Below are positions 22,695-33,124 of a DNA stretch of 64,000 nucleotides, piece after piece (within the stretch, counting starts at the first letter, position 1; each line of letters begins with the position of its first letter). The notes under the pieces are model-generated. The model was not told the origin of the DNA. It did not search any database and saw nothing but the letters and a program-made list of their open reading frames with translations. Position numbers and translations under genes: made by a program. Location: assembly GCF_007565055.1 (NCBI RefSeq), contig NC_044560.1, positions 48,101,530 through 48,165,529 on the forward strand, written 5' to 3'. This stretch comes from Rhinopithecus roxellana (Eukaryota; Chordata; Mammalia; Primates; Cercopithecidae).

Positions 22695-23346
22695 TATGAC
22701 ACCTCCAAAGGAATACAACAATTCTCTAACAAGAGATCACAAGGAAAAAGAAGTTTATAAAATGCCAGGAAAATAATTCAAAATAATGATATTAAAGAAA
22801 CTTAGTGAGATACAACAGGACTAAACAAAATTAAAAGGAAATCAGGAAAACAATTAATGATATAAATGACACATTTACCAAAGAGATAGAACAAAGGGAT
22901 AGAAAATTTATTTAACAAAATAATAGCTGGCAACTTCCCAAGTCTAGCAAGAGATTTAGACATCCACATACAGGAAGCTCAGAATCATCAAATAGATAGA
23001 TATGGAGGAAACCAAAGGTTCTTCATGGCACATTATAATCAAACTGTCAAAAGTCAAAAACAGAACTATAAAAGGAGCAAGAGAAAAGCGTCTAGTCACT
23101 TATAAGGGAACCCCCATCAAATTAACAGTGGATTTCTCAGCAAGAACCTTATAGGACAGAAGAGAATGGGATAACATATTCAAAGTGCTGAAAGAAAAAA
23201 TTGTCAGCCCAGAACACTGTATGTAGCAAACTTATCTTTCAAGTCTCCTTCATGAAGGAGAAATAAAGTCTTTCCTTGATCATCTAAAGCTGAGGAAATT
23301 CATCACCACTAGACTGGTCCTACAAGAAATATTTAAGGAGTCCTAA
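22695..23346 (+). pseudogene. L1 ORF1 remnant
   Basis: ORF1p is the L1 RNA-binding chaperone (coiled coil, RRM, C-terminal domain). The best-preserved part is the C-terminal domain, about 23030-23346: 'ataatcaaactgtcaaaag', 'gatttctcagcaagaacc', 'gagaatgggataacatattc' and 'ttcatcaccactagactgg' are ORF1 CTD codons. The coiled-coil and RRM part upstream is shortened compared with a normal ORF1 of about 1 kb. Many stops and frameshifts exclude a product. The start is inferred from the consensus position of the ATG near 22696. Confidence 0.7.
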
Positions 23347-23961
23347 ACCTGGAAGCAAAACAGTGATGTCTATCATGATGAAAACACATGAAATTGTAGA
23401 ACCCATTGGTAGAAGAAACACACAAATGAAAAAGAGAAAAACTCAAATGTTAGCACTACAGAAAAACCACCAAACCACAATGGTAAACAATAAGAGAGAA
23501 AGAAACAAAGGTTATACCAAACAATGAGAAATCAATTAATCAAATGACAGGAATAAGCCCTTGCATATCAGTAATAACTTTGAAAATAAATTGAGTAAAC
23601 TTTCCACTTGAACTATATAGACTGACTGAATGGATTAAAAAAAAAAAAAAAACTGGCTGAATGGATAAAAATATGTTACCTACAAGAAAGTATCTCACCT
23701 GTAGAGACAAATATAGATTGAAAGTAAAGGGATGGGAAAAGATATTCTATGCAAATGGAAACAAAAAATGAGCAGGAGGAGTAGCTAGCTATACTTCTAT
23801 CAGATAAAACAGACTTTAAGTGAAAAACAGTAAAAAGAGATAAAGAAGGTCATTACATAATGATAAAGGGATTGATTTGGTAAGAACTTATGACAATTCT
23901 AAACATATACATACCCAGCAGACCACCTAGATACATAAAGTATGTATTATTAGATTTAAAG

Positions 23962-24308
23962 CAGGGGTCCCCACGCTTCAGGCTGCAGACCAGTACTGGT
24001 CCATGGTCTGTTAGGAACTGGGCCACACAGCAGGAGGTGAACGGTGGGTGAGTGAGCATTACTGCCTGAGCTCTACCTCCTGTCAGATCAGCTGCAGCAT
24101 TAGATTCTCATAGAAACCCAAACCCTACTGTGAACTGCGTATGCAAGGGATCTAGGTTTCACACTCCTTATGAGAATCTAACTCATGCCAAATGATCTGA
24201 TGTGGGACCGTTTCATTCTGAAAGCATGCCCTCTCCCCACCCTTGGTCCCTGAAAAAATTGTCTTCCACAAAATTGGTCCCTGATGCCATAAAGGTTGGG
24301 GACTGCTG
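23962..24308 (+). mobile_element. MER1-type hAT-Charlie non-autonomous transposon
   Basis: 347 bp from caggggtccccacgcttcag to ggttggggactgctg, with the typical interior ('ctgttaggaactgggccac', 'cctcctgtcagatcagctgc', 'aattgtcttccacaaaattg'). Terminal inverted repeats are recognisable (caggggtcccc / ggggactgctg). The 8-bp hAT target duplication is present with one mismatch: atttaaag (23954-23961) and atctaaag (24309-24316). Inserted in L1 ORF2. Confidence 0.9.
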
Positions 24309-24834
24309 ATCTAAAGGGAAAGGTAGACTCCAATACAGTAACAGTTGAGGACTTCAACACCATGCTGTCAGCATTAAACAAATCATCTAGAAAGAAAATT
24401 AACACAGAAACATTGGATTTAAACTGCACATTAGACCAAATGTACCTAACAGACATTACAGGACATTTTATCCAACAGCTGCAGAATGCACATCCTTCTC
24501 GTTGTATGTTATTATATGTTATATTATGTTAATGTTAGGACAAGTCTCAACAAATTTTTAAAATTTGAAATAATCTCAAGTATCTTCTCTGACCCCAGTG
24601 GAATAAAACTAGAAATTAATAACAAGATGAACTTTGGAAACTGTGAAAAGATATGGAATGTAAACAATATATTCCTGAATGACTATAGGATCAAGGAAGA
24701 AATTAAGGAGAAAATTTAAAAAATTCTGGAAACAAATGACCATGGAAACACAACATGCCAAAACCTATGGGCTACAGCAAAATCAGTGCTAAAAGGAACA
24801 TTTGTAGCAATAAATGACTACATCAAAAAAGTAG

Positions 24835-25129
24835 AGCTGGGTGTGGTGGCTCACACCTGTAATTCCAGTTCTTTAGGAGGCTGAGGCAGGTGGATTGTTT
24901 GAGCCCAGGATTTCAAGACCACCCTGGGCAACATGGTGAAACCCCGTACCTACAAAAAAGACAAAAATTAGCTAGGCATGTTGGCATGCACCTGTAGTCC
25001 CAGCTGCTTGGGAGGCTGAGTTGGGAGGATTGTTTTAGTCCGGGAGGTCAAAGCTGCCACGAGCCATGATTGTACCATTGCACTACAGCCTGGGTGACAG
25101 AGTGGCACCCTGATTGAAAAAAAGAAAAA
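24835..25129 (+). mobile_element. Alu element (AluJ-like)
   Basis: Full dimer from agctgggtgtggtggctc with AluJ-type wording ('ggattgtttgagcccagg', 'accaccctgggcaacatgg'). Target duplication aaaaaagtag at 24825-24834 and 25130-25139 within L1 ORF2. A minus-strand open frame (24968-25165) is antisense Alu. Confidence 0.93.
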
Positions 25130-27128
25130 AAAAAAGTAGAAAGATTTCAAATAAACCATGAACAAGGCACCTCAGAAATTGGTTTCATGAAAAGATAAAC
25201 AAAATTGATAAGCTGCTACCTGGGCTCATAAGAGAAAAAGAGAGAAGACTCAAATAAATCAGAAATGAAAAAGGAGACATTACAAATGATACCACAGAAA
25301 TAGAAAATATCATCAGAAACTATTATGAACAATTATATACAAAAAACTGGAAAACCTAGAGAAAATGGACAAATTCCTGACACATACAACCAGAACTAGA
25401 ACAAGGCAAGGATACCCACTTCCACCACTCCTATTCAACATAGTACTGGAAGTCCTAGCCAGAGCAATCTGGCAAGGGAAAGAAATAAAAGGCATCCAGA
25501 TTGGAAAATAAGTCACATTGTCCCTCTTTGCTGATGATATTATCTGTGTCTATGAAAACCTGAAAACTACACAAAAAAGTTTATATCTGATAAATAAATT
25601 CAGTATAGTTGCAGAATACAAAATCAAAATGTAAAAATCAGTGGCATCTCTACACACCAATAATGAACTAGCTAAGGAAGAAATCAAGAAAGCAATCCCA
25701 TTTACATTAGCTACACAAAAACTACCTAGGAATAAATTTAACCAAGGAGGTGAAAGACCTCTATAAGGATAACTACAAAAACACTGATGAAAGAAATTGA
25801 AGAGGACACAAACAAATGGAAAGACATCTTATGCTCATGAATTGGAAGAATTAGTGTTACTAAAACCACCATACTATTCAAAGCAATCTATGGATTCAAT
25901 ACAATCCCTATCAAAATATTAGTGTTATTTTTCATAGAAATAAAAAAGAATTCAAAAATTTGTATGAAACATAAAAGAGCCTGAATAGCCAAAGCAATCT
26001 TGAGAAAAAGAACAGCTGGAAGCATCATTCTACCTGATTTCAAAACATATTATAAAACTATAGTAACTAAAATAGCATGGTACTGGTATAAAAGCAGACA
26101 CGTAGGCCAATGGAACAGAATACAGAACCCAGAAATAAATTTGTGTATTTATAGCCAACTGATTTTTGGTAAAAATACCAAGAACATACACTGGGGAAAG
26201 GACACCCTCTTTAATAAATGGTGCTGTGTAAATTCAAAATGGATTGAAGACTTAAATTAAGATCCCAAACTATAAAGCTACTAGAAGAAAACATAGGACA
26301 ACAACTTCGGGTCATTGGTCTAGGCAAATATTTTATGGCTAAGACCTCAAAAACACAGGCAGCAAAAACAAAAATAGACAAATAAGACCATGTTACTAAA
26401 ATGCTTCTGCACAGCAAAGGAAACAACAGAGTGAAGAGATAGTATGTTGAATGGAAGAAAGTATTTGCAAACTAGTTATACAACAAGAGAATAATATCCA
26501 GAATATAATCCTCAACAGTAAAGAAACCAAATAATCCCATTACAAAAGACATGGGCAAAGAATATAGATGGACATTTCTCAAAAGATATACAATTGGCAA
26601 ACAGGTATTTGAATAATTGCTCACTATCACTAATCATCAGGGAAATGCAAATCAAAACCATAATGATATATCATCTTTTTCCAGTTAGAATGGCTATTTT
26701 ACTAAAAAGATAAAAAGTAACAGATGCTGGCGAGGACATGGTGAAAATTAGTACAACCATTATGGAAAACAGTATGGAACATTTGCAACAAACTAAAAAC
26801 AGAGCTACCACACAACCTAGCAATCCCACTACTGTGTATTTATACAATGAAAAGTAAATCAGTATACCAAATCGATACCTGCATCCCCATGTTTACTGTA
26901 GTACTACTCACAACAGAAGAGGTATGGAATCAACCAAGTGTCCATCAACAGACGAATGGATAAAGGAAAGGTGGTATACATACAAAATGGAATACTATTT
27001 GGCCATAAAAAATGAAATTATGTCATTTTTAGCAACAAGGATGGAACAGAAGGACATTATGTTAGTTGAAATAAGCCAGGCACAAAAAGACAAATATTGC
27101 ATGTTCTCATTCACATGTAGGAGCTAAA

Positions 27129-27491
27129 AGGGTTGATTTATGAAGGTAGACAGTAGCATGATAGATACAATACTAGAGGCTTGGAATGGTGTGTGAGTTG
27201 GTGAAGGAGAAATGAAGAGAGGTTGGTTAATGGGTACAAATATACAGTTAGATAGAAGGAGTAAGTTCTAATGTCCTAGAGCAGAGTAAGGTGACTATAA
27301 CAACTATGTATTGCATATTTCCAAATAGCTAGAAGAGAGGAACTGAAATATTCCCAACACATAGAAATGATCAATACTCCAGGCAATAGATACTCTAAAT
27401 AACCTGACTTGATCATTATACATTCTGTGCATGTAACAAAGTATCACTTGTATCCCACAAATTTGTACCAATATCATGTATCAATAAAAAA
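27129..27491 (+). other. L1 3-prime UTR and tail
   Basis: It carries the L1PB/L1MA phrases 'ggtgactataacaactatg' (27290), 'aatagctagaagagaggaac' (27325), 'gatcattatacattctg' (27411) and the terminal 'gtatcaataaaaaaaa' (27477-27491). Confidence 0.75.
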
Positions 27492-27619
27492 AATGTATTA
27501 GTAAAATAGTATAGGTAAATAATTTATATGTACATAAATATACATAATTAAGTAAGAAAGAGCGTGATAGAATTGAACAATAACTTTTTCTCCAACAGAG
27601 CAGTGTGTACCTCCCACAT

Positions 27620-27728
27620 TAGAGTTATCTATAAGCATCTGAACCTCCATCATAGGGAAGAGGCAGGGATTTCATTTTTAGCTGGTTACCCACATGATTC
27701 TTATGCACACCAACATTGGAGAGAGCCC
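27620..27728 (+). repeat. hAT-Charlie MITE end (MER20/MER5A-like)
   Basis: 'tgaacctccatcatagggaa', 'cccacatgattcttatgcac' and 'caccaacattggagag' look like the 3-prime half of a MER20/MER5A-group element. Confidence 0.45.
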
Positions 27729-27759
27729 TGATATGAATTCTGGGATTCATTCTCTGGGC

Positions 27760-27951
27760 CAGTGTTCAAAGTATGGCCCCGTTAGCATTAGCCACTCCAG
27801 AAATGTGTTAAGATTCAAATTATCAAGTGCCACCCCAGACATACTGAATCTAAAACTCCGGGTATCACGCCCAGCAACCTGTGGTTTAACAACCGCCCCC
27901 CACTGCCCCACCTGGATATTCTAATGTGAGATAAAGTTTGAGAAACATTTC
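27760..27951 (+). repeat. hAT-Charlie MITE (MER5A-like)
   Basis: cagtgttcaaagtatggccc at the left, 'ccagacatactgaatctaaa' in the middle and 'gataaagtttgagaaacat' at the right; near-palindromic MER5A-group structure. Confidence 0.7.
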
Positions 27952-28334
27952 TCTGGACAGGAGAGCTTTAGAGAGGGACTTAGATGTAGTGATTTGATAA
28001 CAGGTTGGTCTTCTAGTCCCACTGTTTCTAGCTTTTTAATCTGCAGCCAAGTCTCTATTGAAGCCTGAATTCCCCAAGAAAATGAATTCCTGCTTTTTTC
28101 AGTCATGATGTTTGGCAGCTTTTTTTTGCCTCCAAAGTTGTAGCTCTGAGAAACTACTATTAGTTTGCTGAATGTAAGTATTTTCTCTCACCTTTGGCTT
28201 AGAGCTGCATAGTTAAATCTGAATTTTCAATAATCAACAAATGAATTTTTGTCAATTATATACACGTTATGTGGTATTTGGGATATACTTATGTGAAAAA
28301 GCATTTGTTGTTTATCTGAATTTCCAATTTAAAA
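27952..28334. other. Unique sequence, nothing recognised
   Basis: No repeat or exon identified. Confidence 0.4.
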
Positions 28335-28640
28335 CCTACTCTGGTTGCTCTTCCTTCTGCCCCGAATACTCCTCTCCCTGGCTATATTCTTCCGTCCTTC
28401 AAGACTTGTTATTTCCTTGGGGAGGTCTTCAAAGACACTCCTGCTAAGATTGGCCCCCTATGCTGTTCTCTCATGGTTTGCTCTTTATTGAAATTGTTTA
28501 ATTACTTGGTAGCCTTTTCCATGGGACTGAAGTTCTTTAAGGATAGGGACTAAATCTCTCTTGTTGGTCATGGCATCCCCAGTGCCTAGAACCAATTTGT
28601 GGGCATTCAAACTTTGCTTAGTAGATAAATGAATGGTTCT
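28335..28640 (+). repeat. L2 LINE 3-prime end
   Basis: Good forward L2: 'aatactcctctccctggc', 'tccttcaagacttgttattt', 'gatagggactaaatctctc', 'tcatggcatccccagtgcc' and 'agtagataaatgaatgg'. An 86-line plus-strand open frame (28241-28447) is incidental. Confidence 0.75.
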
Positions 28641-28799
28641 TTGTGAACCCTGGGATTTCTAGAACCAAGAGCAGATGCTGCCAGCACCCCTGATGCTGCC
28701 TGGCTGCCCCTTCACTGCTGACCTGTTGCTGTGATCCTGACTGACCTGTGCAGTGCCTGGGCACGGACAGAAGCAGTGTGCTGTGGCAGGGAGAGCTGA

Positions 28800-28970
28800 C
28801 GACAGAGACAGGAATATCAGCTCTGTCCTCTATGTGTGTGTGATCTGGCCGGAATCTCAGCTGAATCTCTTTTCATCTGTAAAATGAGGGACTCCTAATA
28901 ATACCTTGGTTTTGAAGATCCAATGAGAATAGGTGATAATGGAATTTTACACATTATCAAGAACTATGAA
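28800..28970 (+). repeat. MIR SINE
   Basis: 'gtgtgatctggccggaatc' near 28838, 'ctcttttcatctgtaaaatg' near 28866 and 'tttgaagatccaatgagaa' near 28910 are forward MIR. Confidence 0.65.
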
Positions 28971-29074
28971 AATAGTATTTAATTCTCATTTTGAGCTTTG
29001 AATTTCTGGCTCAAAACAAACCTTTTCAGGGTGTGTACATTCTCCTCATTCTGTTCATCTCAGATCCATTTCTA

Positions 29075-29300
29075 CTTGAATTTTTTTCTAGTATTAATAA
29101 TATATACCATTTACTGTTGTTCGCCAGGCACTTTATTATTGCTTTGCACACATTATTTTAAGTCTCGACCAGCCAAGTAGGCATCCCCATTTTACAGATA
29201 AGGAAATTGAGACCCAAAGAGTTTACGTGCTCTTCCCTGTAAATAGCAGAGCTTAAATTTAAACTCAAGGCTGTCTGACTGCAGAAGCCACACCCCTTGA
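29075..29300 (-). repeat. MIR SINE, reverse; donor of a local duplication
   Basis: Continuous reverse MIR: 'ttgttcgccaggcac', 'ccccattttacagataagg', 'gaaattgagacccaaagag' and 'ctgcagaagccacaccc'. Positions 29132-29220 are copied without a mismatch to 30184-30272. Confidence 0.8.
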
Positions 29301-30183
29301 ATCACAGCACGTTAAATCTTGACTCATGATTAGAGTTGACCTTTGCTAGCTCCTTCAGGGGTCCAAACTGCCCTAGGGTGGCCTGTCTCCCCTGGCTCTC
29401 AGCCCTGGTTTGGACACTGCTGCAAGGGGCTAGCAATATCCCACTGGAGTCAGCTGATTGCCAGAGGCACATGAGAGTCTGTAAATATCACTGCATCACC
29501 CCAAAGCAGTCGCATTTCTGATTCTGCCTTAAATTCCATCTGAAAGTCCAGCTTTTACAAACTATGTATTTCTATTTCTAGCACAGCTCACATGTGCTGC
29601 CTTAGGAGCCTGTGCTATGTACCTTGGGCTTACTTCTGTTATATTCCTTAAATTGGTGAATTCTGTGCTATAGGCCAGAAGCTATTGCCCATCCAACAAC
29701 CCTTCCCCTCCTTGCCTTGCTGGTAGAGGCTGAGTTTGTTCATTTGTCTGCCTTTTCCCCATGTGACTCAGGAGAATTGACCCCATCCCATCTCTAGGAG
29801 TAAGTCATGATGATCTGTTCATGACAGCATCATTCCTTTTTCCAGTCATTGGTTTAGGGATGGGCACGTAACATAGTTATGGCCAGTGGGCTAAGAGCAG
29901 AAGTCTCCTGAGGGCTTTTGGGAAAAGTTGCTTTACTGATAAAGAGGTGTACAAGAAGATGCCATTGTTGCCTCTGCTTCCCCTTCCTCCTCTGTTCCTC
30001 TACCTGTGTGTTCTAGAACTAAGGCAGCCATATTGTATCTCGCAGAAGTGCTAGTATACTGGAATGCCAATATGCTGGGAATGTAAATAAACTAAGTTTT
30101 TATAATATCATTGAACAATTGCATAAACCTTTCTTGAAGGAGTCCTATCTTAGATTTATATAAGATAATAAGACCTATGTAGA
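29301..30183. other. Unique or very old sequence
   Basis: No confident repeat. The part from about 29660 to 30060 ('gggatgggcacgtaacatag', 'tggccagtgggctaagagc', 'gcagccatattgtatctc') resembles an old interspersed repeat that I cannot name. Confidence 0.4.
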
Positions 30184-30303
30184 TTTATTATTGCTTTGCA
30201 CACATTATTTTAAGTCTCGACCAGCCAAGTAGGCATCCCCATTTTACAGATAAGGAAATTGAGACCCAAAGACTTTTTCCCAAAGGAAATTGAGACCCAA
30301 AGA
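30184..30303. repeat. Templated insertion: 89-bp copy plus a 21-bp echo
   Basis: 30184-30272 is identical over all 89 bp to 29132-29220 and in the same orientation. Nine bases later its last part (aaggaaattgagacccaaaga) appears again at about 30283-30303. MIR sequence does not continue beyond the copy on either side, whereas it does at 29075-29300, so this is the derived copy. Confidence 0.92.
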
Positions 30304-31144
30304 CCCAAATTACGTTTTCAGTTAAGAGTTTGTATTCCCATTATTTGCATCTGACAGCTTGGTCACTGATACCCTGTAGCTCTCTATTTTCTTCTCTGTC
30401 TCCACCTAGGACTATGAGATAATGGAAAGCAAAAATTTTTTCTTGTTTCAAGTTGTGTCCTCAGCATTTATTATTATATTTGACATGCGGTAGTTACTAA
30501 TCCAGCACTTCTTGACTGAATGAGTGAAAGCTCTGCCGGGGAAACTCACTAAACATGAAAATGCAACACTCTTGTATTTGATTTCATCCTGAGACAGGTT
30601 AAAATGAAAGCATGAGGGGGTGCTCTGCTTGATCTATAGTATTTACAGTAGACTAGTAAAGGTTTCTGCTGGATAATTCTCATGTAGAGTTGAAGCAGAA
30701 TCCTTGAAGATCAGAGCAGAAGGGGACTTGGACATGGCTATCCTGAACTGCCTTTAAAAAAAAGACAAAGAAATGAGTCTCAAAGAGGCAAGTAACTTGT
30801 CCAAGGCACCTATATATTTCTTGACTCTGTTCCTTTAAGCCATCCCAACTTTTGCTATGCAACTGGGGCGCATAACATACACTCTCTAAGCCTTTTTCAG
30901 ATGTAGGTAACAAAAGGGTAATAATTCCTGTTTGCTGAGTTCCAGATGCATGATAAAGAGAGATGCTGTAATAGAAGTGGAAGAGTTTTGTAAGTTATAC
31001 AATTCTAAGCAAATTTGTTTTGCTATTACAGTAGATATTAAATATATGTATACTGAAGTGAGATGAGGGAAGAAGCTATAACCAGGGTGCCAGCAGGTCC
31101 TGGTATGAATTTGTAGAGAACATAAAAAGAAGTGATTCAAATAG
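30304..31144. other. Unique sequence with a possible L2 tail
   Basis: Around 30380-30535 'aagttgtgtcctcagcattt' and 'tgaatgagtgaaag' weakly suggest an L2 end. Around 30735-30850 weak reverse-MIR wording ('gagtctcaaagaggcaagta') is seen. Otherwise nothing; minus-strand frames 30680-30913 and 30886-31170 are unsupported. Confidence 0.35.
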
Positions 31145-31160
31145 AAAAGGAGGGTGAAGA

Positions 31161-31474
31161 GGCCGGGCACGGTGGCTCATGCCTGTAATCCCAACACTTT
31201 GGGAGGCTGAGACAGGTGGATCATGAGGTCAAGAGTTTGAGACCAGCCTGGCCAACATGGTGAAACCCCGTCCCTACTAAAAACACAAAAATTAGCTGGG
31301 CACAGTGGCAGGTACCTATAATCCCAGATACTCGGGAGGCTGAGGCAGGAGAATCACTTGAACCTGGGAGACGGAGGTTGTAGTGAGCCGCGATTGCACC
31401 ACTGCACTCCAGCCTGGGTGACAGAGCGAGACTCTGTCTCAAAAAACAAAACAAAACAAAAACCCAAACAAACA
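31161..31474 (+). mobile_element. Alu element (AluS-like)
   Basis: Full dimer from ggccgggcacggtggctc with a tail of CAAAA units. A perfect 16-bp target duplication, aaaaggagggtgaaga, is at 31145-31160 and 31475-31490. The 116-codon minus-strand open frame (31221-31571) is antisense Alu. Confidence 0.97.
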
Positions 31475-31504
31475 AAAAGGAGGGTGAAGAAAGGATATTG
31501 GGGT

Positions 31505-31735
31505 GCAAAATCCTGAGTTTTTGAGAGCTTGTATGTAGCAGACACTGTGCTAGACACAATGCATCCATCACTATTTAGTATGATCATTGTACCATAGGTT
31601 TGGTTTTTACCAGACAAGAAGCTGAAACTGAAGCTCCAAGAGATTCAGCAGGTTGTTGAGGGAGTGGATGGTTTTCATGGCCTGGCTCGGCATTCATACT
31701 CTTTCTGCCATGCCACTGGTCACTCCAGAAACTCA
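31505..31735 (-). repeat. MIR SINE, reverse orientation
   Basis: 'gtagcagacactgtgctaga' near 31535, 'ccagacaagaagctgaaact' near 31611 and 'actctttctgccatgccact' near 31699 are reverse MIR. Confidence 0.65.
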
Positions 31736-32074
31736 AGGACATCTATCTGGATGACCCAATCTGAGGTCCTCCTGCCTCTGGCACACCAGGCTTCTCATTC
31801 CCCACAGGTCTGCCCTGACTGAGCAGTGGGAATATGCCAGGCAAGATGACTTGGAAACTGATGGTGGAGAGATCATCATGTAGATAATCACAGTGACCAG
31901 CAACATCAGTCTCCTCTCTGCCTCCCCATTGCTTAGTTCATGAAAGTCTAGGCATAGACAATTCTTCCTTTTTGTTTTGGTGCCTAGTTCATGTAATTTG
32001 TCTTCATTTCAGCTGTGTTTGGTGTCCAAATACAAGTTCTGGGACAAGGGCAACAGTAGCTAGTATGTGTGATT
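31736..32074. other. Unique sequence, nothing recognised
   Basis: No repeat or exon identified. Confidence 0.4.
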
Positions 32075-32255
32075 CTAAGCTACACAGCCCTGGATTCAAA
32101 TTCTAGTTCTACCGTTACTCATTTTGTGGCCTTATGCAAGTTTCTTTTGGGTCTCAGTTTGTTCACCTGTAACATAGAGGTAATACATTACTTGTAGGGT
32201 TATGTATTGATATCATTTCCACATATGGTAGATACTAAAAAAATGAGAACTATTC
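32075..32255 (+). repeat. MIR SINE
   Basis: 'cagccctggattcaaattct' near 32085, 'ttgtggccttatgcaagttt' near 32125, 'tcagtttgttcacctgtaac' near 32154 and 'acatatggtagatactaa' near 32221 are a good forward MIR. Confidence 0.8.
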
Positions 32256-32869
32256 TTTAAATTTATTTGTAAGAAAAAAAGAAAAAAAAAACAATTTAGC
32301 TTTTCTTCTTCTCTATTAGTTTTTTAGGTCTTTTAAGTCTAGTTACTATCATTTTTTTATGTCGCTATTTATTTCTCTTTTGTTCCCAAATTAGCTTGTA
32401 TTTTCTAGAATTATGTTTCTGATAGGTCCTTCTCCATATTTTCTCTGCTTTCCTCCCCCATCTCTATTTATTCCCCAAGTGGATTCTTTTGTTCTCAGTC
32501 TCTCTCTGTCCACTCTGTAACAGGGGGGTTTTCACCCCAAATCTCTTAGATGTGGTCATATAAACAGTTGTGTTTGCCCTGAGTTTGTTTCCAGCTCCAT
32601 TCAACATCCATTCTGCTCCAGGAATTTCTGAGGCCAAAACATTTGGCTGTGGAAGGGACTCCCATGGCATTTGTTGAGGTGCATCTGGATTCTGCAGTCA
32701 GCAGCCTTTGAAGCCATATAGTGCATCTGGTTGCAAATGTTTTTGGCCAACAAGGAGCTCAATTATCTATGCAATTTTTTTTTTTCCAATCTCTCTTTCA
32801 ATCTGTTAAAAACATCCAGATTTCTTGGGTTCCACTTAGAATGGAAAACTATAACCACTTTGGAATTCT
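32256..32869. other. Unique sequence
   Basis: Short A-rich run at 32270-32294. No repeat or exon identified; the minus-strand frame 32464-32670 is unsupported. Confidence 0.4.
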
Positions 32870-32977
32870 CTGATAGTAAAAACCTTTGCTGGCTCTCCAT
32901 TGCCTATGGAATAAATGCTAAAGCACTCTGCAGGCAATCAAGGCCCCCAGAGTCCAGCCTCAAATCAAGTCTTTAAT
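32870..32977 (+). repeat. L2 LINE fragment
   Basis: 'tggctctccattgcctatgg' (32890), 'aataaatgctaaagcac' and 'caatcaaggcccccag' follow the L2 3-prime body. The L2 appears to resume at about 34260 after later insertions. Confidence 0.6.
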
Positions 32978-33124
32978 CAGGGGTTCTTAATCTGAGGTTT
33001 GGGAATCCCTTGAAGTTCCAAGCAAAATTGTTTGTACACACTTTTTATTTTTCTGGATAGAAAGTCCAAAGCTTTCATCATTTTCTCAAAGGAGACTAGG
33101 AATCAAAATGATTAAGAAGCCATC
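32978..33124. repeat. hAT-like MITE
   Basis: caggggttcttaatctgagg at the left and 'aaaatgattaagaagccatc' at the right form an imperfect inverted repeat. The interior ('aaagctttcatcattttctc') matches a common non-autonomous hAT family. Not assigned to a MER number. Confidence 0.55.

Larger units (their letters stand above)
23544..27128 (+). pseudogene. L1 ORF2 remnant (endonuclease, RT, C-terminal parts)
   Basis: ORF2p supplies endonuclease and reverse transcriptase for target-primed reverse transcription. The ATG at 23544-23546 (atgacaggaata) aligns with the usual ORF2 start. The endonuclease part runs from about 23640 to 24720, split by the MER1-type insertion. RT sequence resumes after the AluJ. 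At about 25392 the text jumps from 'tcctgacacatacaac' to 'cagaactagaacaaggcaag', skipping several hundred bases of the RT fingers and palm. The FADD catalytic box survives at 25527-25538. The C-terminal part runs to a stop near 27128. Frames are broken throughout; open pieces such as 26000-26260 and 26924-27127 are survivors. Confidence 0.8.
21123..27501 (+). mobile_element. Near full-length L1 (L1PB/L1MA age) with target-site duplications
   Basis: The element runs from 21133 to 27491 between perfect 10-bp direct repeats, aatgtattag (21123-21132 and 27492-27501). It has a 5-prime UTR (21133 to about 22690), ORF1 remnant, inter-ORF, ORF2 remnant and a 3-prime UTR ending in 'caataaaaaaaa'. A MER1-type transposon (23962-24308) and an AluJ (24835-25129) inserted later. 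ORF2 lacks a middle section at about 25392. The 5-prime UTR wording ('acttgcatcttcc...' type, 'gaattcaacagagaagtgac' at 21250) and 3-prime UTR fit an early-primate L1PB or late L1MA copy. Both ORFs are riddled with stops and frameshifts, so it cannot retrotranspose. Confidence 0.88.

Noticed and set aside
31221..31571. 116-codon minus-strand frame with an Alu-type protein reading
   Set aside because: Antisense Alu gives the well-known spurious 'SPRLECSGAI' type peptide; the same holds for 860-1078, 1657-1905, 11479-11700, 40266-40454 and 51781-52200.
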